This document shows, one piece after another, positions 15,699 through 24,830 of a stretch of DNA of 64,000 bases (positions are counted from its first letter, which is position 1; each line of letters begins with the position of its first letter). This DNA is from Verrucomicrobiota bacterium (GTDB lineage Bacteria; Verrucomicrobiota; Verrucomicrobiia; Opitutales; Opitutaceae), in the NCBI GenBank assembly GCA_016721945.1, contig JADKHC010000003.1, positions 62,001 to 126,000 of the forward strand. The letters are read 5' to 3'. A model generated the notes under the pieces. It was not told the DNA's origin and ran no database searches. It was given only the letters and a program-made list of their open reading frames with translations. Position numbers and translations under genes: made by a program.

Positions 15699-18110
15699 CT
15701 AAAATTCCCAGCTAAGTCCGGCGCTGGGGAGCATGGGAAGCATTTCCCCTGGAGTTTTTACTACGACGAGTTGGTTATTCGAGACATACGCGTAGTGGTC
15801 GTCGAAACCGACACTGTTTTTGCGGTCATAGACATTCCAGATGTCCACGAAAGCGCGCAGTGTGCCATGTTTGAGTTGGTAGGTGCGGGTGAGGCGTAGG
15901 TCGAGGCGGTGGTAGGTGGCCCCGTGCAACGCATTGGTTGGGCCATAGGTCCAACCGTAAACAACCTCGCCGTTATTGAGCGTCACCAGATTAAAATTGT
16001 GATCCGTGTACTGCCAGCCGCTGTGGATCTGCCAGTTGGCGCTCAACAGCCAATTTCGGGCAGGCACATAGGTCACGTTGATATTGAAAGCGTGTCGCTG
16101 CTCCCATGCGGCCGGCATCCAGCGGTTGTCGATCTGCTCTTCGTTAACCGCGTAAGTATAACCAGCGGCCCAGCCAAAACGACCGTTATTACGACGCTCA
16201 GCGTAGAGCTCCACACCGCGGGCGCGGTTTTGCGTGGGTCTGAGCAGGCGGCGATCATAGGCGATCTCGGGGAAGAAATTAAAAGGCTCAGTCAAGTTGA
16301 CCCAATGAGGACGAATGTGTGTCGTCAAACGCTCGTAAGCTTCGAGGCGCAGTTCGATGCCCGAATCAAGTTTGCGAGATATGCCGATAACACGTTGTTC
16401 GGCACGCTCGGCGGGCTTGTAAGTTGTCTCGTGGTCACCGATCGACAGCTCGTGTATTCCCTGTGACTGATGGTAGATACCCCACGCGGCGCGCACCGTC
16501 GCACGGCCCAAAGTTAACGAAGCGTTGAGCCGGGGACTCCAGTTCGTATCGCCTCCCAGCGAGTCGCGATCAAAACGGATGCCTGGTTCTATGACGAGCG
16601 GTGTCCAAGGTTGTAAGCGCGGTGCGATGTAAGCGCCGACATGGGTGCCGTCGGGTCGAAGGTGCTCATCGTAGGTGAAGTTGCTCATGCCGAGGTTTCC
16701 GTTGCTCAGAACATAACGATAGTATGACGAAGCGTAATCGTAGTGAGCCTCGCTCGATTTGACGTCGAAACCGGTGCGAATCAGCGCGTGCTCAGTTAAG
16801 TTGATCGTCCAGTCGTTGCGCAGGCCCATAACATCGAGACTGCGATCATCCCGCAGCTCGAACGGATGGAAAGCGTAGCTCGCGATTTCATCGAAGTACC
16901 CGCTACCTTTACGATGCCAGCGGAATTGAGAAAAAGAAACTACGGCCTCGCCAGAAACACATTCGCCGAAAGAGCCGAGCCAGCGACCCCAGAGGAAAGT
17001 GCTATCGTAACTGCTTTTAATGTCGGGATCGTTGGCCTCATTCACGCTTGGTGCGTTTTTTAAGCGCTTGAAGTTGTCTCCTGCATGCAGCACATGAAAT
17101 GATAGTACCTGGTTCGGTGCCAGTCGATACTTCACCTTGCTGGAAAAGTCGTAGTAGGCCGTCACGTCCTTGGAATTATTCCCGCCCAACTTGACGGCCA
17201 AGTCGATCGTGCCATCACGGGCTGCGATCATCCACTGGCCAGCGCCGTCGGCGAATTGCCCTTGGTTGGTGAGCCGTATGTCGGTGACGCTCAAGCCCAG
17301 CGTGGTCCGACATTGGGCTTTGGTTTCTGACTGCGTTTCGATCAAGAATACACCGACGAACCGATCGCCATAGTCGACGGTGAGACCGCCAGTGATCAGG
17401 TCCATGCTGCCGACGGTTTCCAGGTCAACGATTGAGAGGGCGCCGTCATAGTCCTTGAGGTGAAATGGCTCGATCAGATCAACGCCGTCAAAACGTGAAA
17501 GCACCTGCCGGTTCGGTGCGCCTCGGACAAGGAATTTGGCGGAAATATCATTGGAGCTCAACCCAGGGAGCCGATTGATTGCGCGATAAAGATCTTCGCC
17601 GATTTGCGGCAATGTTTGCAGATCTTCGCGGGTGAGCGTCACGTTTCTAGCGATCTGTTCGTCGCCGATGCCGAACTGACTCGGGGTCACGATACAGGCC
17701 GCCAATTTTATCACCTCTGTTTTTTCTGGCATCGCACTGGCCGATGGCACCTCGTTTTCTCTCAATGGAGTTGGGCCTAGGTTCTCGGGAGCGGTTGTGG
17801 TTGCAGACGTGCGATCGCGTCGAACGACAAATTTCCCCGCCGCTGTGAGTTTGACACTAAAGCCCGAACCATCGAGCATGCGGTAAATAGCCTCAGTTGG
17901 CTCATAGGTACCGATCACGGCGACGGTCTGCACTTTCTTCATGTCCACCGAGGAGAACAGCACCTCTACGCCCGCCTGACGCGCGAACGCCATGAGTGCC
18001 AGATTGGCGGGCTGAGAGGGTAGTTCAAACTTTGTCGGTGTTGCGTGGACCGGCAATGGCGCCAGAGCGAGAAACGCCAGCAAGAACGTCGTTCTGAATA
18101 GATGCATCAC
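15699..18110 (-). CDS. TonB-dependent outer-membrane receptor with N-terminal STN signalling domain
   Basis: The 803-residue protein has a signal peptide ending near PLPVHA (about residue 23). A secretin/TonB short N-terminal (STN) domain follows at about 27-95 (NLALMAFARQAGVEVLFSSV). A plug domain with FLVRGAPNRQ and a barrel ending in the C-terminal phenylalanine (LSWEF) complete it. The STN domain contacts FecR in the periplasm, which matches the downstream sigma and FecR genes. The substrate is unknown; siderophore and glycan import both use such receptors. Receptor-first gene order differs from the classical sigma-FecR-receptor order. Confidence 0.93.
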   Translation of the reverse strand: MMHLFRTTFLLAFLALAPLPVHATPTKFELPSQPANLALMAFARQAGVEVLFSSVDMKKVQTVAVIGTYEPTEAIYRMLDGSGFSVKLTAAGKFVVRRDRTSATTTAPENLGPTPLRENEVPSASAMPEKTEVIKLAACIVTPSQFGIGDEQIARNVTLTREDLQTLPQIGEDLYRAINRLPGLSSNDISAKFLVRGAPNRQVLSRFDGVDLIEPFHLKDYDGALSIVDLETVGSMDLITGGLTVDYGDRFVGVFLIETQSETKAQCRTTLGLSVTDIRLTNQGQFADGAGQWMIAARDGTIDLAVKLGGNNSKDVTAYYDFSSKVKYRLAPNQVLSFHVLHAGDNFKRLKNAPSVNEANDPDIKSSYDSTFLWGRWLGSFGECVSGEAVVSFSQFRWHRKGSGYFDEIASYAFHPFELRDDRSLDVMGLRNDWTINLTEHALIRTGFDVKSSEAHYDYASSYYRYVLSNGNLGMSNFTYDEHLRPDGTHVGAYIAPRLQPWTPLVIEPGIRFDRDSLGGDTNWSPRLNASLTLGRATVRAAWGIYHQSQGIHELSIGDHETTYKPAERAEQRVIGISRKLDSGIELRLEAYERLTTHIRPHWVNLTEPFNFFPEIAYDRRLLRPTQNRARGVELYAERRNNGRFGWAAGYTYAVNEEQIDNRWMPAAWEQRHAFNINVTYVPARNWLLSANWQIHSGWQYTDHNFNLVTLNNGEVVYGWTYGPTNALHGATYHRLDLRLTRTYQLKHGTLRAFVDIWNVYDRKNSVGFDDHYAYVSNNQLVVVKTPGEMLPMLPSAGLSWEF

Positions 18111-18296
18111 CAGTTATGACCATTAACTAAACGAAACCCGCTACCCGCAGCCAAATCTTTCGCTAAAAGTATTTCAATCGTGACCGTGCCGCCCGGGATG
18201 GACGAGCCACTGAACCTATCCTGCTGGATTGGGCTGGAAATCCGAGGGAAAGGCGGCTTCTAATGAACGCAACCAATCGGAAACGCCAATTTCCCT

Positions 18297-20269
18297 ATGA
18301 GCGCGGAGCCTACCCAAAAAAACCGGTCTATTTCCATCAAGACGCCGCTCGGCGACGACAAATTGCTGCTTACGCGTTTCGAGTACAGCGATGAACTGAA
18401 CATGCCGTTTCGCATGGACGCGGACGTCATTTCGACTGACCCGGCCATCGCGTTTGACCAGATCATAGGCCAACCAGTAACGATCTCCATGAATCTGGCT
18501 AGCGGGACGAAGCGTTTTTTTCATGGCATCGTGCTAAGTTTTGAGCAGAAGGACCGGACCGTGGGCGCGGCGGTTTATCGTCTGCAGATCGTGCCTTGGT
18601 TGCGACATTTCGGAAACTCTTCGGATTGTCAGATATTCCAAAACGAGAACATTCCCGACATCGTTTCAAAGGTCTTAAAAAACGCAGGCTTCAGCGACCT
18701 GGAGTTGCAGCTCACCGATACTTATCCGCCGCTGGAATATTGCGTACAGTACCGCGAGTCCGGCCTCAGTTTTGTTAATCGGCTGCTGGCCAAGGCGGGA
18801 ATCGCCTACTATTTCCGCCACGAGGAGGGCCGCCACGTGATGGTGCTCACCGACTCGGTAAAGAGCCATTCATCCTATCCCGGATATGACGTCGTGCCGT
18901 ATCGGGAGTCCGAGAGCGCGGCGACGCTGGTGGAGACCATACGCGATTGGAGTTGGTCCATGAACGCCAAAACCGGTGCATACGCCCAAACCGACTTTGA
19001 TTTCAAGCGCCCCAAGGCCGACTTATTGGTGAAAGCCCCCTTGTCCCGCTCTCATAGTATGGCCGATTTCGAAAGGTTCGATTATCCCGGGGAATACGAT
19101 GAATCCGGTCTGGGCGAGGCTTATGCCAAGGCGCGTATCAACGAAATCCATACAGGACACGAGATCGCCCGCGCCACTTCGACCTGCCGGGCATTGGCCA
19201 CCGGATGCACCTTCAAACTCCAGGATCATCCCCGCGCCGATCAGAACCGGGAGTACCTACTCACAACGGTCTCCTGTGTTTCAATGCCGGCGGTTTCACG
19301 GCTGGTGACGCCGGCCTCCAAACCGAAGGGCACGAGACCTTTGCCTGTGGCTTTTCAGCGATGCCAACGACCCAGCAATATCGCCCGGCCCGTGCCGCGT
19401 CGAAACCCCTTATCACCGGTCCGCAGACCGCGATAGTGACGGGCCCAGCAGGCGAGGAGATCCACACCGATAAATTTGGCCGGGTGAAGGTTCATTTTCA
19501 CTGGGATCGCTATGGAAAGTTCGATGCCGATTCCTCGTGCTGGATCCGTGTTTCACAGTATTGGGCGGGGAAAAACTGGGGCGCGATGCACATCCCACGC
19601 ATGGGCCAGGAAGTAATCGTGGAGTTTCTTGAAGGCGATCCCGACAAGCCGATTATCACGGGCCGTGTCTACAACGGCGAGGCGAAGCCGCCATATCCAT
19701 TGCCGGCGAGCAAAAATATTTCGACCCTGATGAGCAACTCCACCAAGGGCGGAGGAGGCTACAATGAAATCAAGATGGATGACACCAAGAGCGCTGAGCT
19801 GCTCTACATCCAGGCGGAAAAAGATCGGACTGTCCTGGTTAAGCATGACAACACCGAGACGGTTCACCATGACGAAATAATTGAAATCGGTAATGACCGC
19901 TCCAAGCACGTTTTAAAAAACGAGGACGTGACGATCGACGAGAACCGCACCGAAGAAGTTAAGAAGAACGAAGACATCACGATCGGCGTCGACCGCACTG
20001 AAGAGGTGAAAAACAACGAGGAGGTAAAAATCGGCAAAAACCGAACCCACGACGTAGGGGAAAAAGACATTCTCACGGTGGGCAAGGAGCTTTTCGTTAA
20101 CGTCGGCGACAAGATTACGATCAAGACTGGTGATTCCAGTATCATTATGCTGAAAGACGGCACTATTCAGATCAAGGGCAAGGACATCTCCATCGTCGGA
20201 TCGGGCCTGATCAACATCAAGGCGTCGTCGGACGTTGTGATCAAGGGAAGCAAAGTCCTTTCCAACTGA
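18297..20269 (+). pseudogene. vgrG: T6SS spike protein VgrG, coding frame broken by an apparent single-base deletion
   Basis: Two overlapping frames make one VgrG. Frame A (from ATG 18297) carries the N-terminal phage gpD-like part, including LNMPFRMDADVIS and YCVQYRESGLSFVNRLL. It stays VgrG-like up to REYLLTTVSC (about 19280). Frame B resumes at AGGFTAGDAGLQTEG (about 19290) with the OB-fold signature DKFGRVKVHFHWDRYGK and SCWIRVSQYWAG, then a needle of short repeats (NRTEEVKKNEDITIG and so on) ending at 20269. A -1 shift within about 19270-19300 would restore some 657 residues. I see no slippery heptamer there, so mutation or sequencing error is likelier than programmed frameshifting. VgrG trimers tip the Hcp tube. 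The stop overlaps the DUF2169 start. Confidence 0.9.
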
Positions 20270-21303
20270 TGCTGCAGTTTATAAATAGCGGGCCCTGCAT
20301 AGCCACGCCGGCCGTGTTTCCCAATCCACAGGGTTTGGATACGATATACATATATATCAAAGGGACGTTCGACTTGAACGGACGACTCTTGCCTGCGGAT
20401 CAGCAAGTGCCCATCGCGGCGGCTGAACAATTCTATGACGACCCGATGAAAAGTTCGGTCCGACTCCCGTCGGATTTAACTTTATGCAAGCTTGGAACCG
20501 ACGTCTTACTAAGCGGTCATGCTCAGGCTCCGGCCGGAGAGAAAGTGCATAGTCTAGATGTGTTGCTGGCGGTTGGATCGGTAAATAAGAAGGTCCGTGT
20601 CTTTGGTCGGCGTATGTGGCGAAAGTCCTTCCCGGGCGGCTTTGTTGCAACGGACCCTGTGCCTTTTGAACGCGTGCCGTTGCGTTGGGAGTTGGCGTTT
20701 GGCGGAGAGGCAACGATCAAGGACGGAAACAAATCTGCACGCCAAGAACTGCACCGGCAAAATCCGCTAGGGCGTGGTTTTAGAATCAGCGACAAGGCGA
20801 AGCCGGTGGACGGCGATGAATTACCACAAATCGAAAACCCTTCTACCTTGATACGTTCATGGAAGGATCAACCAGCGCCCATTGGTTTCGGTCCAGTCCC
20901 GGCACATTGGCAGCCGCGACTGGGTTACGCCGGAACCTACGATGAGGCGTGGCAGAAAGGACGGGCACCCTACATGCCGAAGGATTTCGATGCGAAGTTC
21001 TTCTATGCCGCGAGCGAAGATCAGCAGGTGCATGGTTATCTGCAGGGAGGTGAAATCGTGGAGGTGGCAGGTATGGATCCACGCGGACTGGTACGCTTTT
21101 CTTTGCCCCGTTATCTACACTCGGTTGAGTGCCGGTCGGGCACTAAAGCTGAACCAGTGGCAATCAACCTTGAAACAGTGTTTATCGACATGGATACTGG
21201 ACGTGTGATGATGACATGGGCTGGTAATCTTTGCACTGGACGCGACACGCTACGCGTTGAAGAAATCGTCGTACAATCAGTCTCTCAATTGATTCTCTCA
21301 TGA
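20269..21303 (+). CDS. DUF2169-family T6SS effector adaptor/chaperone
   Basis: The ATG at 20269 shares its A with the vgrG stop, showing translational coupling. The 344-residue product has the DUF2169 pattern: KGTFDLNGRLLPADQQVP near the start, VFGRRMWRKS and FERVPLRWELAFGG in the middle, and GFGPVPAHWQPRLGYAGTYD later. In proteobacteria, proteins of this family are encoded beside VgrG and PAAR genes and help load specific effectors on the spike. It probably acts in the cytoplasm during spike assembly. It ends in an ATGA overlap with the next gene. Confidence 0.92.
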   Translation: MLQFINSGPCIATPAVFPNPQGLDTIYIYIKGTFDLNGRLLPADQQVPIAAAEQFYDDPMKSSVRLPSDLTLCKLGTDVLLSGHAQAPAGEKVHSLDVLLAVGSVNKKVRVFGRRMWRKSFPGGFVATDPVPFERVPLRWELAFGGEATIKDGNKSARQELHRQNPLGRGFRISDKAKPVDGDELPQIENPSTLIRSWKDQPAPIGFGPVPAHWQPRLGYAGTYDEAWQKGRAPYMPKDFDAKFFYAASEDQQVHGYLQGGEIVEVAGMDPRGLVRFSLPRYLHSVECRSGTKAEPVAINLETVFIDMDTGRVMMTWAGNLCTGRDTLRVEEIVVQSVSQLILS

Positions 21304-22406
21304 GCACCCCTGAAATCGACATCTCCTCGGTCGGCATGGTGACCAGTCTCGGTGCCAACGCTGAGCAGACCGCAGCCAATGTTCGCGCAGGTATTACACG
21401 TTATAGCGAAGTGCCGATGGCAGGATTGTATGAAAACAAATTCACCGTTGCCCTGATCCAGCGCGATCTCCTCGGGGGGATTCCTGAGGAAATGCAAAAT
21501 AGAAAATTTTTCACCCGTCGCGAGGGGCTTCTGTTGCGCATCGCGGGAGTAGCGCTGCGCGACTGCCTGGGTGGGAGAAAACTTGAGTCAGTCCCGTTAT
21601 TTCTTGCCTTGCCCGAGCACGAGACTGCCAAGCCTCTGAATCCAGCTTTGTTTCTGGATGATCTTGAAAAACTGAATCCCGGTGTGTTCAGGCGAGCAGA
21701 TAGCCGGGCGGATTGGAAAGGTCGCGCTGGCGGACTTGCGGCGTTGGGCGAAGCTGTTCAGGCTATTGCCGACGGCCGTTTTCCGTGCGTTATCGCTGGT
21801 GGAGTCGACACATTCTACGATCCGTATGTTTTGGCGAAGTTGGATAGTTATATCTATCCACAACATCGTGGTGAAATTCCCTATCACTGGGTCTTGCGAG
21901 TAAAGCGCGACCATCCTAGCCAGACCGACACATTTGTGCCGGGCGAGGGCGCGGGCTTGATATTGTTGATGCGTAAGGATGTTGCTGTTGCGCAAAGCAA
22001 AATTCCCTTGGCCACGTTTTCAGGAACGGCTTTGGGGTTTGAGCCTGGCTTTATGGGCAGCACAGAACCTTATCTCGGCGAAGGCCTAGCTGGCGTAGTG
22101 CAAAAATTACTCACGGAGAATCCTACGACGACACCGATTCGCGAAGTTTACTCCACGATGAATGGCGAAAGTTATTGGGCCAAGGAGTGGGGTGTGGCCC
22201 GAATCCGAAATGCAGCGGCCTTTGCCGAGGGTGAGCGCATGAACCATCCAGCAGAGTATTTTGGTGATCTCGGAGCCGCTTCCGGACCGATTCTCGTCGG
22301 TCTGGCCGCCCTCGGCATCTCGCATAACTATCGGCAATCGCCAGCATTGGTCTATGCCTCATCCGATTTCGGACTTCGCGCCGCCGGTATAATTACCGCA
22401 CCATAA
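21300..22406 (+). CDS. T6SS-associated thiolase-like (beta-ketoacyl synthase fold) protein, catalytic residues absent
   Basis: The 368-residue protein has the ketosynthase fold outline (ISSVGMVTSLGANAEQTAANVRAG at the N-terminus, PGEGAGLILL in the core). Where ketosynthases have their active-site Cys it reads SRADWKGRAGGLAALGEA. The usual H-G-T-G-T segment is replaced by STMNGESYWAKEW, and the second His motif by YFGDLGAASGP. So Cys, His and His are all missing. Similar proteins accompany DUF2169 and PAAR genes in vgrG islands, and a scaffold or chaperone role is likely. Start 21300 overlaps the DUF2169 stop by four bases. Confidence 0.88.
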   Translation: MSTPEIDISSVGMVTSLGANAEQTAANVRAGITRYSEVPMAGLYENKFTVALIQRDLLGGIPEEMQNRKFFTRREGLLLRIAGVALRDCLGGRKLESVPLFLALPEHETAKPLNPALFLDDLEKLNPGVFRRADSRADWKGRAGGLAALGEAVQAIADGRFPCVIAGGVDTFYDPYVLAKLDSYIYPQHRGEIPYHWVLRVKRDHPSQTDTFVPGEGAGLILLMRKDVAVAQSKIPLATFSGTALGFEPGFMGSTEPYLGEGLAGVVQKLLTENPTTTPIREVYSTMNGESYWAKEWGVARIRNAAAFAEGERMNHPAEYFGDLGAASGPILVGLAALGISHNYRQSPALVYASSDFGLRAAGIITAP

Positions 22407-22424
22407 CTGTTAATTTGATTCAAA

Positions 22425-22796
22425 ATGGCCCAGACAACCTTCGCCAACAGTCGGGGAATATCCCACAAAGGGAGCGGTGGCATGAGCACCGTATATCCCG
22501 ATGTTTGTAAGCTGCCGAATGGAGTACCCGTGCCATTCCCAAACATTGGCCGGGCGTCGGATACATCAAAAGGACCGAAAACGGTGAAGACTGATCATCA
22601 GATGCCGATGGTGAAAGAGGCCAAATACAGTAAATCCACCGGCGACGAACCGGGAAAAGGGGGAGGGGTAGTTTCGCAGGTCAATCGTGATGTATGCGAA
22701 TTCATGCAGTATTCTTTCGATGTGAAATTCGAGGGTCGCAACGTGTGCCGCCTCGGCGACCAGCTGTTTCACAACAAGAAAAATATCCTCGGATAA
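22425..22796 (+). CDS. PAAR-like DUF4150 spike-tip protein
   Basis: The 123-residue protein begins MAQTTFANSRGISHKGSGG and contains PDVCKLPNGVPVPFPNIG, followed by KYSKSTGDEPGKGGG and GRNVCRLGDQLFHN near the end. This is the DUF4150 (Tox-PAAR-like) signature. Such proteins cap the VgrG needle, often with bound metal through Cys/His residues, and recruit effectors. It stands alone here, not fused to the toxin, which starts 8 bases after its stop. That suggests non-covalent loading through the adaptor. Confidence 0.92.
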   Translation: MAQTTFANSRGISHKGSGGMSTVYPDVCKLPNGVPVPFPNIGRASDTSKGPKTVKTDHQMPMVKEAKYSKSTGDEPGKGGGVVSQVNRDVCEFMQYSFDVKFEGRNVCRLGDQLFHNKKNILG

Positions 22797-22804
22797 TACC
22801 AGCT

Positions 22805-23734
22805 ATGGAACTGCTTGAAGCGGCTATCAGGCCCAAATTTATCGCAGAGCTCAATAGTGAGTGTCCTTTTCAAGCGCCGAAAGCGGAAGACTTGCAGGAC
22901 GAGCAGGAAGATATTTTCGATGACGACAGGGAATCTGTGCAGGCTGCACAAGCCAAGGACGGTGGCTCCTTGGGCAAAAACCTTGGGGCTGCTTTGTACG
23001 GTAGAAGCGGCACAGTGCATCCCGACTACAATACGCCACAGGGCTACCACAAGCAGCCTCGCGAGGATAGCTCCCGTCCACCGGATGGGTCGATCGGCGA
23101 GGAGAAAATCTGGGTTAGGGGCGTCGCATGCGATTATACGGTCGCAGCGCACCATCTTATTCCTGGGAACGCGGCGCTGTATAATAAACGTTCAGCTATA
23201 AGAAGCTTCATGGTCAAAGATGGGGAAGTCACGAGTAGAGGAGGTAAGAAATATACCATCGAAAAACATATTGGTTATAATGTGAACGGCGCGCACAATG
23301 GCGTGTGGTTGCCTGGTAACTACGCCTACAATGCAGGCCGCGCTAAAGTGGATGGTAAATCATGGAAGGAAATGGAATCCGATTGGCAACTGGACTATGT
23401 GGCCGCTGCGGTGAAGCGCTGTGGTGCGCAGTTTCACGACACTCATAAAAATTATAGTGCGAAGGTCCTGGAGGTGCTGAACAGAATGGCGAGCGATCTG
23501 AGCCTGCACTTCGATGCATGCTCGGAATGCATAAAGAAGTCTGGGGGGAAGACCCCTCCTCCTTACCGATTGATAAAACATCTTTATCGAGCTTCAGGTT
23601 GGTTGCGCAAAAACGTTCTGGCCAACGATCCCTGCACATGGAGCATGCCGTTTATCACTTCGAAGAAGTGGCAGGACGTATTAAGTAGTCCGGCTCAGAG
23701 GAAGGAATATGTTAAAGCTTGGAGAGAATGCTGA
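22805..23734 (+). CDS. Probable T6SS effector: AHH-family nuclease toxin
   Basis: With ATG 22805 the product is 309 residues. An acidic linker (DEQEDIFDDDRES) is near residues 32-44. The AHH motif lies in YTVAAHHLIPGNAALYN (A115-H116-H117), followed by HIGYNVNGAHNGVWLPGNYAYN. This is the layout of AHH nucleases of the HNH/endonuclease VII superfamily, in which the paired His act in metal binding and catalysis. The C-terminal ~110 residues hold a Cys-x-x-Cys pair (ACSECIKK) and many aromatics. There is no signal peptide. Its place straight after the PAAR-like gene and before an Imm11-like gene supports delivery by the spike to cut target DNA or RNA. AT-richer than neighbours. Confidence 0.85.
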   Translation: MELLEAAIRPKFIAELNSECPFQAPKAEDLQDEQEDIFDDDRESVQAAQAKDGGSLGKNLGAALYGRSGTVHPDYNTPQGYHKQPREDSSRPPDGSIGEEKIWVRGVACDYTVAAHHLIPGNAALYNKRSAIRSFMVKDGEVTSRGGKKYTIEKHIGYNVNGAHNGVWLPGNYAYNAGRAKVDGKSWKEMESDWQLDYVAAAVKRCGAQFHDTHKNYSAKVLEVLNRMASDLSLHFDACSECIKKSGGKTPPPYRLIKHLYRASGWLRKNVLANDPCTWSMPFITSKKWQDVLSSPAQRKEYVKAWREC

Positions 23735-23748
23735 TTTTAAAGCGAACA

Positions 23749-24348
23749 ATGAATTACTATATACTGGATTGTTTTGATAGCGGCGATGATAATACAGAGA
23801 CAGATGCAGGTATCGATCGCGAATGGTATGACCATACTTATTGGGACGGTGCATGGATGCATCATCCGCCTTCACTGCCGATGCGTGGTGAATTCGATCC
23901 GGGCCGCGAATGGGATACCGTGGGGGTGGGAATCCCTCGAGCTCTGTATCTAGGTGCTTTTAGCACCTTTTTTCGCAAAGACCTTTTAGATGCAGTACTG
24001 GAAGCGGGCGTCGATAATCTCGATTATTATCCGGCAGTGCTGAAGGATTTCCGCAGGCCTGGGAATATCGAAATCCACGACTATTTCGCAGTTAATGTAC
24101 TCGGGCTTGTTTATTGCCTAGACCAAAAAAAGTCTGAAATGATGGGGCTGACCGATGAGGACGAGACTGTGTTTTCCGACGGCGTCGCCAAAGCTTATAT
24201 CGACCCCAGGAAGACAGACGGCCTGTTGATGTTCCGACTCGGCGAAGCGTGCAACGCCATTGTAGTACATGAGCGCGTTAAGAGGTCAATCGAAGCCCAT
24301 AAAATCCCACGTATAATTTTTTACGGCCCAGGCGAATGGGCCGGATGA
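23749..24348 (+). CDS. Imm11 (DUF1629)-like immunity protein to the AHH toxin
   Basis: The start ATG 23749 gives MNYYILDCFDSGD, matching the typical start of Imm11-type proteins; ATG 23728, which overlaps the toxin stop, is an alternative. The product is 199 residues, acidic and soluble, with the closing pattern NAIVVHERVKRSIEAHKIP then IIFYGPGE, resembling the Imm11/DUF1629 end motif. It presumably binds and neutralises the upstream nuclease in the producing cell. Function is inferred from position and weak family likeness. The gene is AT-rich and is followed by an AT-rich tract (24345-24370) that could hold a promoter. Confidence 0.78.
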   Translation: MNYYILDCFDSGDDNTETDAGIDREWYDHTYWDGAWMHHPPSLPMRGEFDPGREWDTVGVGIPRALYLGAFSTFFRKDLLDAVLEAGVDNLDYYPAVLKDFRRPGNIEIHDYFAVNVLGLVYCLDQKKSEMMGLTDEDETVFSDGVAKAYIDPRKTDGLLMFRLGEACNAIVVHERVKRSIEAHKIPRIIFYGPGEWAG

Positions 24349-24361
24349 TATATATTATAAT

Positions 24362-24802
24362 ATGAAAAATTCAGATGTTGCTTCTTTGTGTATGCACGGT
24401 CTGCAGCGAGCTGCTGTGACGGGGTTTACGGCTGAAGGCGTGTGCCTTGTCGCTGTTGAACTGATCCCCAACGATTCGGTTGTCCCTTGCGACTTGTTGC
24501 AGACTACGGACCTTGGGCTATTGAGACTGGCTACAGGCGATGCTGTGATGGTTTGGTTGCCGACCAATACATCCGAGCGAGGCGTGATCTTTGGCCGTAT
24601 CGGGCCAAGCGTGGTCAGTAAAAGCGGGCTGGAACCACCCGATCATCTCGTACTTGAGGCAAAACAGGGGCTCACGCTGCAGTGCGGCGAAGGCTCCATC
24701 ACGCTGCGGGGTGACGGCAAGGTATTGATCAAAGGCAAGGAACTGATCTCGCGGGCTGAGGGCATGAACCGGATCAAGGGGGCCTCCGTGGCCATCAATT
24801 GA
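24362..24802 (+). CDS. DUF6484 T6SS-associated protein
   Basis: The 146-residue product has a central segment TGDAVMVWLPTN and ERGVIFGRIG, and a C-terminal short-beta repeat part (QGLTLQCGEGSITLRGDGKV, then LIKGKELISRAEG). The latter resembles the VgrG needle tail. This matches the DUF6484 family, found with vgrG, DUF2169 and TIGR02270 genes. It may be an accessory needle or loading component; the biochemical role is unknown. The start ATG is 14 bases after the immunity gene, within the AT-rich tract. Confidence 0.85.
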   Translation: MKNSDVASLCMHGLQRAAVTGFTAEGVCLVAVELIPNDSVVPCDLLQTTDLGLLRLATGDAVMVWLPTNTSERGVIFGRIGPSVVSKSGLEPPDHLVLEAKQGLTLQCGEGSITLRGDGKVLIKGKELISRAEGMNRIKGASVAIN

Positions 24803-24830
24803 GCTTGCCGAGTGCAGCCGAAAAGCAGCG

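Noticed and set aside
19200..19440. Programmed -1 frameshift in vgrG
   Set aside because: No X-XXY-YYZ slippery heptamer or clear downstream structure in the overlap; a deletion or sequencing error is simpler.
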